This document shows positions 25,018-33,292 of a DNA stretch of 63,040 nt, in pieces (position 1 is the first letter of the stretch; each line of letters begins with the position of its first letter). The stretch is from JABRWC01 sp039961675 (GTDB taxonomy: Bacteria > Planctomycetota > Phycisphaerae > UBA1845 > Fen-1342), in NCBI GenBank assembly GCA_039961675.1, contig JABRWC010000041.1:1-63040 (forward strand), in the 5' to 3' direction. Under the pieces are notes generated by a model. The model saw nothing but the letters and a program-made list of their open reading frames with translations. It was not told the origin of the DNA and searched no databases. A program made the position numbers and the translations under genes.

Positions 25018-25136
25018 AACGGTCGGCCGGCCGGGTCTTGTGGAGCCAGTCCTCGTCGTCGGCCACGGAGGCCCGACGCTACTGGGCACCGGTCGGCCGG
25101 TCTGGCTCGTCGGACGCGGTGGTCCGACGCTACGGG
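25018..25136. repeat. double palindromic repeat between nuoA and nuoB, overlapping the nuoA stop
   Basis: Two units in tandem: a GTCGGCCGG-type palindrome plus a hairpin with arms CGTCGGAC and GTCCGACG, at 25057-25086 and 25108-25136. It belongs to the same family as the units in the cytochrome gene and after the GH113-like gene. The second unit reaches into nuoA, whose TAG stop (25132-25130) is the first three bases of the element read on the minus strand. Confidence 0.8.
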
Positions 25137-25552
25137 CGTGGTGGACCAGCGGACTGCGCGGACGTCGCGCGTACCCAGTCCAGGTACCCAAACCTCCACA
25201 AATAGAGAAACCCGACGACCAGCACGGCGAAGAAGAACAGCATGTCCCACAACCCGGCCAGGCCGGCCTGCTTGTAAACGACCGCCCAGGGGTAGAACAG
25301 CGCAATCTCAATGTCAAACACGACGAAAACCAGCGCCACAACGTAGAACCGCAGGTCGAATTGCACCCAGCTTCGGCCGACCGCCACCTCGCCGCACTCG
25401 TACGCCGCGCCCTTCACCCGGTGCGGCCGTCGTCGGCGGACCAGCGCGCCGATGAGCAGCGCCACCAGGACCATCAACACGCCGGCGAGCACGAACAGAA
25501 CCAGCCCCTGCACAAGCTCCGCGGGCTGGTTTGTAACCGGGTTCGCGTTCAT
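25130..25552 (-). CDS. nuoA: NADH-quinone oxidoreductase subunit A
   Basis: 140 aa with three membrane helices. AAYECGE and VGRSWVQFDLRFYVVALVFVVFDIE are diagnostic, including the conserved loop cysteine of the quinone site and acidic residues in helix 2. The tail after WRFGYLDWVRA is unusual and ends inside a dispersed repeat, so the stop may have been moved by insertion. It follows nuoI after 13 bp. Confidence 0.95.
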   Translation of the reverse strand: MNANPVTNQPAELVQGLVLFVLAGVLMVLVALLIGALVRRRRPHRVKGAAYECGEVAVGRSWVQFDLRFYVVALVFVVFDIEIALFYPWAVVYKQAGLAGLWDMLFFFAVLVVGFLYLWRFGYLDWVRATSAQSAGPPRP

Positions 25553-25565
25553 TCCGGACTCCGCG

Positions 25566-26195
25566 TCAGCCGCCAGCCGGTCCGCCTGCGCTTGGGGCGG
25601 CGGCGGACTTCTTCGGCTTCGAAATCTCGGTCACCGTCATCGCCTTGAGCATCTCTTCGCGCAGCGGCTCGCCGCGCTCGATCCAGCGCCGCTTGGTGTG
25701 CGCGGCCCACTCGGCCAGCTCCGGCCGGCGCATCCACAATGGCTGCGGCGTCTGGAGACCCTGCTTGGCGAGCTCGGTGAACTCGACGATCATGTCGTGG
25801 CGGCTGTAGGCCGACATGTCATGCACGTCGCCCATGTGGATGCATTCGGTCGGGCAGGGCTCCACGCACAAGGCGCAGAACATGCACTTGGAGAAGTCGA
25901 TCGCGAAGCGGTCCAGCGAGCCGCCGCGGGCGATGCCCGTTTCCTTGTCGATCTTTCGCGGGCCGCTCTTCTCGATGTAGATGCAATCGACCGGGCACGC
26001 CTTGGCGCACATGTCGCAGCCGATGCACTTCTCGATCTCAAAGTAATGGAAGCCGCGGAAGCGCGGTTGCAACGTCGGCGAGCGGTCCGGGTACTGCCGC
26101 GTGATCGTGTGGGCGAAGTAATAGCGAAGCGTGATCCGCATCCCGACCGCGATCGTGTACACGGCACGATACAAGTTACGGAAGTAGTCGCGCAC
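25566..26195 (-). CDS. nuoI: NADH-quinone oxidoreductase subunit I
   Basis: 209 aa, the two-cluster ferredoxin-like subunit of complex I. Two C-x2-C-x2-C-x3-C motifs are complete: CIGCDMCAKACPVDC and CMFCALCVEPCPTEC. The N-terminal amphipathic region (YRAVYTIAVGMRITLRYYF) and the RQYPDRSP segment fit NuoI. Here nuoI is the first gene of the run, an order that differs from the usual A-to-N series. The last 20 residues are a low-complexity tail. Confidence 0.95.
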   Translation of the reverse strand: MRDYFRNLYRAVYTIAVGMRITLRYYFAHTITRQYPDRSPTLQPRFRGFHYFEIEKCIGCDMCAKACPVDCIYIEKSGPRKIDKETGIARGGSLDRFAIDFSKCMFCALCVEPCPTECIHMGDVHDMSAYSRHDMIVEFTELAKQGLQTPQPLWMRRPELAEWAAHTKRRWIERGEPLREEMLKAMTVTEISKPKKSAAAPSAGGPAGG

Positions 26196-26296
26196 GGCCG
26201 CCTCGCTGTCGAAACTCCAGCGGCGTACGTCCCGCCTGAATGGTACGGGTCAGCGCGCCGCCCGGGGCCAGCTCGCCGGAATTCCGTCCCGTCCCG

Positions 26297-26491
26297 TCAC
26301 GGCGACTGGGTGTCGGTCCCCGTCGTGTCGCCGGTCCCGCCCGAGAGCAGCGAACGGATGACCGAGCTCAGGGCGGTGGTCACGATCTGCTGTCCGAAGA
26401 GCTGGAGCAGGATCAGTGCACAGCTCGACGCCTGAAGCAGGATTCCGCCGGCGGCCACAAGTGCCGCGATCTTGATCGTGCGTCGCATCAT
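26297..26491 (-). CDS. small exported lipoprotein-like peptide, 64 aa
   Basis: The ATG at 26491 has AAGGAG ten bases upstream. The N-terminus MMRRTIKIAALVAAGGILLQASSC looks like a short signal ending in a cysteine near residue 24. The remaining 40 residues are hydrophobic and end in a GTGDTTGTDT tail. The frame is open upstream, but that part is arginine-rich and lacks family features. No known function. It stands alone between nuoI and the GH113-like gene. Confidence 0.55.
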   Translation of the reverse strand: MMRRTIKIAALVAAGGILLQASSCALILLQLFGQQIVTTALSSVIRSLLSGGTGDTTGTDTQSP

Positions 26492-26799
26492 TGGACCGAA
26501 GCTCCTTCGGGGGCTCGCGCGACCATCTCCGCGCCGCAGACCGCGCGGCGCGTTCCGCGCCATGTCTCGCTCTGTCCGTTCGCGCCAGTTATCCGGCGGA
26601 TTGGTTCCCGCCCCGCGGCGCATCGGACCCCACGAGGGAACTATAGCCGAAGCGGCGTGCCGAACAAGTCGCGGTGGCTTGAAGGCCTCGCCTGGAGGCG
26701 GATAATTGCCGCGGGTGGCTCGATGTCCGGCCTGCGATGCAGGCAGCCGCGCGGTCGCGGACGGAATCGCGAGCCGATCGAGGTGGCAGCGCAGCGCCG
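26492..26799. other. intergenic region, divergent
   Basis: About 308 bp between the small leftward lipoprotein gene and the rightward GH113-like gene. I see no clear promoter pair, repeat or RNA gene; a short ACTATAGCC at 26640 may be part of a -10. Confidence 0.4.
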
Positions 26800-27936
26800 A
26801 TGTCTAGGCCGGGGCTTTTCAGCATTATCGTGCTGGGCGCGGGCTGCGCGGCGGGAGCGCTGCTGCTTGTGGCGGCCTCGCATCCAGTCCAGCCCGGCGA
26901 CGCGAAGCCGACCCCGCAGCGCGCGGCGGATAGCCCGATCCCCATCCGCGGCATGGCGATCCAGATCTCCAATGGGCACAATCCGCTCGAGGTCTACCCG
27001 CCGATGCTGCGGGAGATCGCCGACTTGGGCGCCAACACCGTGCTGCTCAGCCCGGCCGGCTACATGGAGCACGCCAAGGCGCAGTCCATCGTCATCGACG
27101 TGCGGCGCACGCCGACCCGCGCCGACTTCGCCGCGATCATCCGTGAGGCACACGGCCTGGGACTGAAGGTCATCTTGATGCCGACCGTGCTGCTCTCGCA
27201 CCCGCGGGGCAGCGAATGGCGCGGCGTGATCGAGCCGCCGGACTGGAAGGAGTGGTGGGAGCAGTACCGCGATTTCCTGAAGTTCTTCTGCGACGTGGGG
27301 AGAGACGCGTCAGCCGACGTGCTCATGGTCGGCTCGGAGCTGGTCAGTACGGAGAAGCAGACCGAGGAGTGGCTGCGCGTGGTCGAAATGGCGCGCAGCC
27401 TGTTCCCGGCGGGCAAGCTCGGCTACTCCGCGAACTGGGACCACTATCGGCCGGTGAAATTCTGGGACAAGCTCGACCTCATCGGCATGACCAGCTACTA
27501 CACCCTTGCCCAGGAGAACGGCCCGAGCGTGGAGGAGATCGCCGCCTCGTGGGCGCCGGTCCGCGACGAGATCACCGCTTGGGTGCGGACGGTCGGCAAG
27601 CCGCTGGTGCTGACCGAGGTCGGCTGGTGCAGCCAGGAGGGCGCGTCCACTGCGCCGTGGAACTACTACCACAACCAGCGCGCCACCGCCGCCGGGCACG
27701 AGGAGCAGCGCCGGCTCTACGAGGGCTTCATTCGAGCGTGGGACGGCGTGCCGGAGCTCGGCGGCGTCATCTGGTGGGAATGGACGCCTGATGACGGCGG
27801 ACCGAACGACTTCGGCTACACCCCAAGGAACAAGCCGGCCGAGCACGTGCTGCGCGCCTGGTTCGCCGACGGGCGGCTGCGCGAGCGTGCGGCGTCGCGA
27901 GCGCCGGAAAGCGTGCCCCCCGCGGGATCGCCGTAG
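26800..27936 (+). CDS. exported GH113-like glycoside hydrolase (TIM barrel)
   Basis: 378 aa from the ATG at 26800; 21 further upstream codons are open but arginine-rich. The N-terminal helix (LFSIIVLGAGCAAGALLLVAA) is a signal or anchor. The barrel begins with IRGMAIQIS and shows VILMPTVLL, VLMVGSELVS (likely acid/base glutamate), DLIGMTSYYTL, and KPLVLTEVGW (likely nucleophile glutamate), the layout of GH113 mannanase-like enzymes. Substrate specificity is not readable. The stop TAG belongs to a dispersed palindrome that starts at 27934. Confidence 0.75.
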   Translation: MSRPGLFSIIVLGAGCAAGALLLVAASHPVQPGDAKPTPQRAADSPIPIRGMAIQISNGHNPLEVYPPMLREIADLGANTVLLSPAGYMEHAKAQSIVIDVRRTPTRADFAAIIREAHGLGLKVILMPTVLLSHPRGSEWRGVIEPPDWKEWWEQYRDFLKFFCDVGRDASADVLMVGSELVSTEKQTEEWLRVVEMARSLFPAGKLGYSANWDHYRPVKFWDKLDLIGMTSYYTLAQENGPSVEEIAASWAPVRDEITAWVRTVGKPLVLTEVGWCSQEGASTAPWNYYHNQRATAAGHEEQRRLYEGFIRAWDGVPELGGVIWWEWTPDDGGPNDFGYTPRNKPAEHVLRAWFADGRLRERAASRAPESVPPAGSP

Positions 27937-28017
27937 CGTCGGTCCTCCAAGTCTGACGTATCGCGTAACGTCAGATCTCCGCGTCCGACGATCCAAGCCG
28001 CGACCGTGAAGGAACGG
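27934..28017. repeat. inverted pair of the CGTCGGAC family plus a GACCGTGAGGGAGCGG-type unit
   Basis: Read from the GH113-like stop: TAGCGTCGGTCCTCC, then TCTGACGT-atcgcgta-ACGTCAGA (8-bp stem), then a return arm ending CCGACG near 27990. The other repeat family follows at 27994-28017. The hairpin directly after the stop may act as a transcript end or 3' stabiliser. Confidence 0.75.
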
Positions 28018-28287
28018 GGCATGCGCGTCGGCCCGCTGCGGTCCGCGAAGCACAAGTCCGGTCCCTCAACCTCATTCCCGCGCAGCCGGGAATCCAGTCC
28101 GGCTGAACGCCGGCTTCGTCGATGGGCAACTTGCTCGCACGCCCACGGCGCGGTCCGGATTCATCGCGGCTTCCAGCGGCGCTGTGGAGCCACGCGGCGT
28201 CACCGCAATTCTCGCGATGCGTCCAAATACTCGGCACAGTGGCGCGAATACCGGGCGAAAGGTCACGAATTCTCCCTGGAGGTCCTC
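27937..28287. other. repeat-filled intergenic region
   Basis: This 351-bp stretch holds the inverted pair after the GH113-like stop, a GACCGTGAAGGAACGG unit, and one copy of the CCCGCGCAGCCGGG element at 28072-28097. Nothing else recognisable is present before the protease ribosome site at 28278-28283. Confidence 0.6.
28072..28097. repeat. single REP-like palindrome
   Basis: ATTCCCGCGCAGCCGGGAAT with a CCAG tail. It belongs to the same family as the arrays at 4874 and 29471 and has one central mismatch. Confidence 0.7.
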
Positions 28288-29427
28288 ATGCGCCTTGTCA
28301 CGCTCCGCTGGACGCTCGCGCTCACCATCCTGGCGACGAGCGCGAGTGCTGTCGCCATCATCCGCCGCCACGACCGCGAAGACGGAAAGTACCTCGAACT
28401 TGGGAGCAAGTACCCGGCGGTCGTGCGTCTCGGCGGCGGCACGGCAACGCTGGTCGATCCGTGCTGGTTGTTGACCGCGGGCCACGTCACCGCCGGGCTG
28501 TCGCCGTTCGATCGGTTCGTGGAGATCGGCGGGAAGCGCTACGCGATCGAGGGGGTCGTGCGGCATCCGAAGTGGCTCGCCAGGTCGGGGCCGAAATCCG
28601 TCGACATCGGCTTGGTGAAGCTCACCACCGCGGTCGCTGGCGTGGAGCCGGTGGCGCTGTATGAGCAGGACGACGAAGCCGGCAAGCCGGTCGTTTTCGT
28701 CGGACCCGGCGAGTACGGCGACGGGCTGTCCGGACCGGTCGGCGACGACGGACGCTGGCGCGGCGCCACGAACACCGTCGCATCGGTGCTGGATAACTGG
28801 ATCACGTTCAAGTTCGACTCTCCGCCGAACGGCTCGGAACTGGAGGGAATCAGCGGCCCGGGAGACAGCGGCGGACCTGCGCTGCTCGAAGCGGACGGCC
28901 GGACGCACGTGATCGGCGTCAGCTCGGCCAACGACGACGCCGGCGCGGCCGGACCGTGCCGTTATGAGAGCACGGAGTACTACGCGCGCGTCTCGGCTGT
29001 GGCCGCATGGATTCGCGACACCATCCGCGACGGGGTGGCGACGCGCGAGCCGGCGCGCGCGACGGGCAACGTTCGCAGCGGAAAGTGGCCTGCGAACGCC
29101 GCGGGCCGGGTCGCCGAGGCGTTCTTCGCGGCGTACGCGCGCGGGGATGATGAAACCATGGCGGCGTTCGAGCGCGAGTGCCGCGCGGAGTCGGCGCTGC
29201 GGTCGCGCCCGGTCGAAGAGCGCGTGGAGTCGTGGCGTCGCCTGCACCAGGATTGGGGCAAGCTCGAGCCCACGGAGTACGTCGAGACCGCCGACGGCCG
29301 GCTGCACGTGCTGGTTCACGCCGAGCGCGAGGGCGTGTGGAAGTCCTTTCGATTCGACCTCGAGGCGTCGCCGCCCCAGAAGCTGATCGGCATCGGGATT
29401 TCGAGTCCGACGTTGATCGGCGAATAG
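28288..29427 (+). CDS. secreted trypsin-like (S1) serine protease
   Basis: 379 aa. The ATG at 28288 follows GGAGG at ideal distance. A signal peptide (LTLRWTLALTILATSASAVA) leads to a chymotrypsin fold with H66 (LLTAGHVTA), D106 (KSVDIGLVKL) and S194 (GPGDSGGPAL), a complete triad. After about residue 255 a second domain of some 110 residues (AAGRVAEAFFAAYARGDDETMAAFE ...) resembles a small NTF2-like or DUF-type add-on that may bind substrate. Secretion is expected. The neighbours give no hint of a partner. Confidence 0.85.
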   Translation: MRLVTLRWTLALTILATSASAVAIIRRHDREDGKYLELGSKYPAVVRLGGGTATLVDPCWLLTAGHVTAGLSPFDRFVEIGGKRYAIEGVVRHPKWLARSGPKSVDIGLVKLTTAVAGVEPVALYEQDDEAGKPVVFVGPGEYGDGLSGPVGDDGRWRGATNTVASVLDNWITFKFDSPPNGSELEGISGPGDSGGPALLEADGRTHVIGVSSANDDAGAAGPCRYESTEYYARVSAVAAWIRDTIRDGVATREPARATGNVRSGKWPANAAGRVAEAFFAAYARGDDETMAAFERECRAESALRSRPVEERVESWRRLHQDWGKLEPTEYVETADGRLHVLVHAEREGVWKSFRFDLEASPPQKLIGIGISSPTLIGE

Positions 29428-29470
29428 CCGGCGCGCTGCCCGCAGCGTCACCCGCAGCGCCCGACGCGTC

Positions 29471-29613
29471 GTCATCCCCGTGCAGGCGGGAACCCAGGCG
29501 TTTCAGCGTCATTCCCGCGCAGGCGGGAATCCAGGCGTTTCAGCGTCATTCCCGCGCAGGCGGGAATCTAGGATTCGCGACGCGGACCGGACCCCCGCTT
29601 TCGCGGGGGCGAC
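29471..29613. repeat. three 37-bp direct units plus one inverted unit
   Basis: Units start at 29471, 29508 and 29545, each a palindrome of the type TCCCGCGCAGGCGGGAA followed by TCCAGGCGTTTCAGC. They are closed by an inverted CCCCCGCTTTCGCGGGGG at 29589-29613. It lies between the convergent protease and valS stops. The layout is the reverse of 5024-5092. Confidence 0.85.
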
Positions 29614-29636
29614 GCATCGAACAGGTGCGCCGCCGT

Positions 29637-32600
29637 TCACCCGCACAGCTCGCGCATGCCATCGTCGATCTTGGCGAGCTTGTCGCGCAGCTCGGCCAGC
29701 CGCGCACGCTCCGTCTCGACCACCTGCGGCGGGGCCTTGGCCACGAAGCTCTCGTTCGAGAGTTTGCCCTCGACGCGCTGGATGTACGCCAGCAGGTCGG
29801 CGCGCTCCTTTTCCAGCCGCTTGCGCTCGACGCCCAGGTCCACCAGGCCGGCCACGGGCACGAACACTTCGATGCCGGTGAGGATCTTGCTCATCGCGTC
29901 GGCGGGTTTGGCCGCGTCCGGGCCGACCTCGAATTCCTCGCACTGGCTGAGGCGCTTCAACGCGGCCAGCGAATGCGTCAGGAGGGCGGCCGTGCGGACG
30001 TCGGTGCGGACCACCGCCCGCGGCAGCGTGCGCAGCGCGGTCTGTTTGGCCGCGGCGCGGGTGGTGTTCACGTGCGTGCGGATTTCGCGGATGCCGCGGA
30101 TGACCTGCTGGAGCGCGGCGATCTCGGCTTCGGCCTCGGGGTCGTCGGCCAGTTCGGACGCGTCGGGCCATTCGGCACGGATGAGCAAGGGGGCGGCGGC
30201 GTCGCCCGTCGCGAGTCCGCGGGCCGGCGCGGCGTCGTTGAGAAGCTGCCAGAGGCGTTCGGTGATGAACGGGACCACGGGATGAAGCAGGCGCAGCGTG
30301 CGATCGAGCACGTAGGCGAGCACGCGGCGAGCGGTCTCCGCCGAATCCTGCCCTGCGTCCTCTGGTCCGTCTGTCCCTTCGTCCCTGCGTACCGGCGGGG
30401 CGCCGTCGCTCCTCCGATCCGGCTGAGCCGCGACCGTGAGGGAGCGGTCCGTTGCGGGCGAGACGCCCGTATGACCCTCGTAAAGGCGCGGCTTGACCAG
30501 CTCGACATACCAGTCGCAAAAGTCGCTCCAGAAGAACGAATAAAGCGTGTTGGCGTAGTCGCTGTACTGGTAGTGATCCAGCCGGCGGTCGCATTCGACG
30601 ATGCACGCCCGCAGCCGCGAGAGAATCCAGCGGTCCTCGAGCGCCAGCCGTTGGTCCCGTCGTCCCTTCGTCGCTTCGTCCCTTCCTTCGTGCCTTCGTG
30701 CCTGCGTGCCTTCGTGTCTCAAATTCGGAATCACAAACCCCGTCGCCGCCTGCCAGAGCTTGTTGCAGAAGTTGCGGCCGAGCTCGAAGCGCTCGGAGGT
30801 ATTCACCACGCGGCCGTCGTCGAGCTTCATCGGCCGCACTGGCACGCGCACGTCCTGCGTTTCGCCCGCCAGGCTGGCGAGCGTGAAGCGCATCGCGTCG
30901 GCGCCGTACATCTCGATCAGGTCCAGCGGGTCCACGCCGTTGCCGGCCGACTTGCTCATCCGCCGGCCGTGCTCGTCCTGGATCGTGGGGTGGATGCAAA
31001 CGTGCTGGAACGGCACGCGGCCGGTGAGATACGTGGACACCATCACCATGCGCGCGACCCAGAGCGAGATGATGTCTCGCGCCGTGGAGAGCACGTTGGT
31101 GGGGAAGAAGTACTCGAGGTCGGACGGGGACCGGGCCTCGGGGATCAGCGGTCGGGCGGACGCCGAGCCGCTGCCTTTCCCCGCACCCTGATTCGCGCTC
31201 CCTGATCGCTGCTCACCCGGCCAGCCGAACGTGCTCAGCGGCCAGAGCGCGGAGCTGAACCAGGTGTCGAGGACGTCGGGGTCTCGCTCGCTCATCACAG
31301 CGATTGTTCGCCCAAGTTCTTGATCGACGTTGTACCGCTCGCTGTGATAGGGCAGGTCTGGCTCCGTCGCCGGGTCTCGGTCGCCTGTCGCCGCAAACCG
31401 AGTTCGATGATGGCGGCGATAAAACGCCTCCAATACTCTCTGCGCAATCTCAGTCGCGGCACAGACATACAAGACCGTTTCGCCCTTTCCGCTTGGCATC
31501 GCGACGAGTTGGCCCTTTATGCCGAATACGGTCGCGAAGCGATCGAGCGCGTCGTAGAATCCTTGGATCGCGCGGGCCACGCTCGAAACTACAGCTTGCC
31601 TGATCTCGCCGATCGACTTTCCACCCGTCGCGTATCGATAGCCTCCGACAGTAATCTGCCACACCGGTATCCGGTGCCCCCACCAGAGCTGCCGGCTGAT
31701 GCACCAGTCGCGCTTCTCGCCCAGCCAGTCCAGGTAGCTCTTGGCGAAGCGCTCCGGGAAGAACTTCACCCGACCGTCGCGGACCGCGTCCCTCGCCATC
31801 TCGGCCAAGCCGGGCTTTAACTGCCGGCCGTTCTCGCACAGCTCCGCGGTACGCACGAACCATTGCTCGCTGCGCAGCGGCTCGATCGGCGTCTTGCTGC
31901 GGTCGGAATGACCGATGTCGGTTTCGTACGGCTCGATCTTCTCCAGCAGCCCGAGCGCTTCGAGGTCGGCCACCACGCGCTTACGCGCCTCCTGGCGCGG
32001 AAGACCGGTGTAGTTGAACGTTGACGCCGGCGGGACGCCGACGCTCCCCTGCGTCACAGGCGGGACGCCCGTGCTACCCGGTATTGTGCGCAAGTCGCCC
32101 ACGCCGTTCTCGTTGATCTTTCCATCCGGCGTGAACAGATCGATGATCCCAAACTCGTCCGGCCGGCCCTGGTGCCGCTGCCAGCAGGCGTAGTCGTTCG
32201 GGTCGTGGCCGGGCGTGACCTTGACGCAGCCGGTGCCGAACTCCGGGTTCACGAGCTCGCCATCGGCGATCACCGGGATCGGACGGTTCATGAGCGGCAG
32301 CAGCACCTGCCGGCCGATCAGGTGCTGGTAGCGCGCATCGTCCGGATGCACGGCGACGGCCGTATCGGCCAGCATCGTCTCGGGGCGGGTTGTCGCGACC
32401 ACCAGGAAATCGCGGCCCAGCATTGAGTCCGGCCCGGTCGCGCGGCGTAGGGCGTCGGCGGCAGTCACGGGCGGGACGCCTGTGCCACCCGGAGTCGCGG
32501 GCGGGACGCCGACGTTTTCCGCAAGGATCGGATACCGCACGTGCCACAAATGCCCCATCACCGTCTCGTGGTACACTTCGTCGTCGGCAACGGCGGTTTG

Positions 32601-33152
32601 AAGTTCGCAGTCCCAGTTCACCAGCCGCTTGCCGCGATAGATCAGGCCGTCCTTGAAGAGCCGGAAGAACAGTTCATACACCGCCTTGGCGCACTGCTCG
32701 TCGAGCGTGAAGCGTGTTCGCTGCCAGTCGCACGAGCAGCCCATGCGGCGGAGCTGGTCGAGGATGCGCTTCTCGTACTCGTCCTTCCACTCGCGTATTT
32801 TACCTACCAGGAACTCGCGATGCTCGGGGTTGTGCGGGTCGCGCCGCCAGCCCTGCTCCTGCCGCAGCCGGCGCTCCACCACCGCCTGCGTCGCGATGCC
32901 GGCGTGGTCGGTGCCCGGCAGCCAGCACGTGTCGTAGCCCTGCATCCGCGCCCGGCGGATCAGGATGTCCTGGAGCGTGTTGTTGATCGCGTGACCCAGA
33001 TGCAGCGCGCCGGTGACGTTCGGCGGCGGGATGACGATGCTGAACGGCTGCCGGCCGGGACGCGGCTCGGCGTGAAACGCGCCGTCCTTTTCCCACATCG
33101 CGTAGATGTCGGGCTCGATGGACTTCGGGTCGTATGTGCCGCCGATGCTCAT
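29637..33152 (-). CDS. valS: valyl-tRNA synthetase with several in-frame repeat insertions
   Basis: 1171 aa, long for ValS (about 880-950 is usual). The class I signatures are present: HLGH at 51-54 after PPPNVTGAL, and MSKS at 732-735 for KMSKS. The editing domain (VVATTRPETMLADTAVAVHP), tRNA-binding helices and the C-terminal coiled-coil tail are complete. The extra length comes from GVPPAT/GTGVPPV blocks before the editing domain (32464-32513) and after it (32028-32080), an unusual insert near 31250-31690, a SGSANQGAGKGSGSAS stretch (about 31130-31215), a REP-like charged block (30655-30721), and a block ending with SLTVAA (30349-30476). All keep the frame, so the enzyme is probably functional. 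The ATG at 33152 has GGGAG upstream and homology begins there. Confidence 0.95.
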   Translation of the reverse strand: MSIGGTYDPKSIEPDIYAMWEKDGAFHAEPRPGRQPFSIVIPPPNVTGALHLGHAINNTLQDILIRRARMQGYDTCWLPGTDHAGIATQAVVERRLRQEQGWRRDPHNPEHREFLVGKIREWKDEYEKRILDQLRRMGCSCDWQRTRFTLDEQCAKAVYELFFRLFKDGLIYRGKRLVNWDCELQTAVADDEVYHETVMGHLWHVRYPILAENVGVPPATPGGTGVPPVTAADALRRATGPDSMLGRDFLVVATTRPETMLADTAVAVHPDDARYQHLIGRQVLLPLMNRPIPVIADGELVNPEFGTGCVKVTPGHDPNDYACWQRHQGRPDEFGIIDLFTPDGKINENGVGDLRTIPGSTGVPPVTQGSVGVPPASTFNYTGLPRQEARKRVVADLEALGLLEKIEPYETDIGHSDRSKTPIEPLRSEQWFVRTAELCENGRQLKPGLAEMARDAVRDGRVKFFPERFAKSYLDWLGEKRDWCISRQLWWGHRIPVWQITVGGYRYATGGKSIGEIRQAVVSSVARAIQGFYDALDRFATVFGIKGQLVAMPSGKGETVLYVCAATEIAQRVLEAFYRRHHRTRFAATGDRDPATEPDLPYHSERYNVDQELGRTIAVMSERDPDVLDTWFSSALWPLSTFGWPGEQRSGSANQGAGKGSGSASARPLIPEARSPSDLEYFFPTNVLSTARDIISLWVARMVMVSTYLTGRVPFQHVCIHPTIQDEHGRRMSKSAGNGVDPLDLIEMYGADAMRFTLASLAGETQDVRVPVRPMKLDDGRVVNTSERFELGRNFCNKLWQAATGFVIPNLRHEGTQARRHEGRDEATKGRRDQRLALEDRWILSRLRACIVECDRRLDHYQYSDYANTLYSFFWSDFCDWYVELVKPRLYEGHTGVSPATDRSLTVAAQPDRRSDGAPPVRRDEGTDGPEDAGQDSAETARRVLAYVLDRTLRLLHPVVPFITERLWQLLNDAAPARGLATGDAAAPLLIRAEWPDASELADDPEAEAEIAALQQVIRGIREIRTHVNTTRAAAKQTALRTLPRAVVRTDVRTAALLTHSLAALKRLSQCEEFEVGPDAAKPADAMSKILTGIEVFVPVAGLVDLGVERKRLEKERADLLAYIQRVEGKLSNESFVAKAPPQVVETERARLAELRDKLAKIDDGMRELCG
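30349..30476. repeat. cluster of dispersed repeats translated in valS (third insert)
   Basis: Three families are joined: a CCTTCGTCCCTGCG stretch, the GAGCCGCGACCGTGAGGG unit (30424-30448) and a GGGCGAGACGCCCG hairpin (about 30456-30469). It encodes HTGVSPATDRSLTVAAQ and a charged run, between the helical domain segments, where other ValS proteins have only a few residues. Confidence 0.75.
30655..30721. repeat. CTTCGTGC short tandem repeat translated in valS
   Basis: Degenerate 8-9-base units of the type CTTCGTGCCTTCGTGCC are read on the minus strand as HEGTQARRHEGRDEATKG. They lie just before the anticodon-binding domain start (LALEDRWILSRL). Confidence 0.75.
31250..31690 (-). other. atypical insert within valS, replacing the usual short or zinc-binding segment
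   Basis: Between WWGHRIPVWQ and DPDVLDTWFSS there are about 135 residues where E. coli-type ValS has about 30 and Thermus-type ValS a zinc knuckle. The insert has no CxxC pairs, reads as a mixed alpha-beta segment, and by my count is about 57-60% GC over 31381-31620, lower than the flanks. No family recognised. Confidence 0.55.
32028..32080. repeat. GGCGGGACGCC-type palindrome pair in valS (second insert)
   Basis: Two units (CCGGCGGGACGCCGACG, and CACAGGCGGGACGCCCGTG) in tandem encode TGVPPV and VGVPPAS on the minus strand. They are placed in the loop between the editing domain and YTGLPRQEARK. Confidence 0.8.
32464..32513. repeat. GGCGGGACGCC-type palindrome pair in valS (first insert)
   Basis: Two tandem copies of the same family encode VGVPPATPGGTGVPPV on the minus strand. 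They sit in the hairpin leading into the editing domain, where insertion should be tolerated. Confidence 0.8.
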
Positions 33153-33292
33153 GCCTGCCGAACTCCCAAAACCGCGCATCCTACGGAAAACCGGGCGTGC
33201 TTCACAGCGCGGCGCGCTGCGGCGCGCGATCGAACGCTCACGGTTGACAGTCATTTCGGCCGCACGGAAAATACACGCCGGACGGATTCTCC

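Noticed and set aside
29471..29613. possible CRISPR array with 37-bp period
   Set aside because: The whole period is repeated, with no unique spacers and no cas genes; the inner part is a REP-like palindrome.
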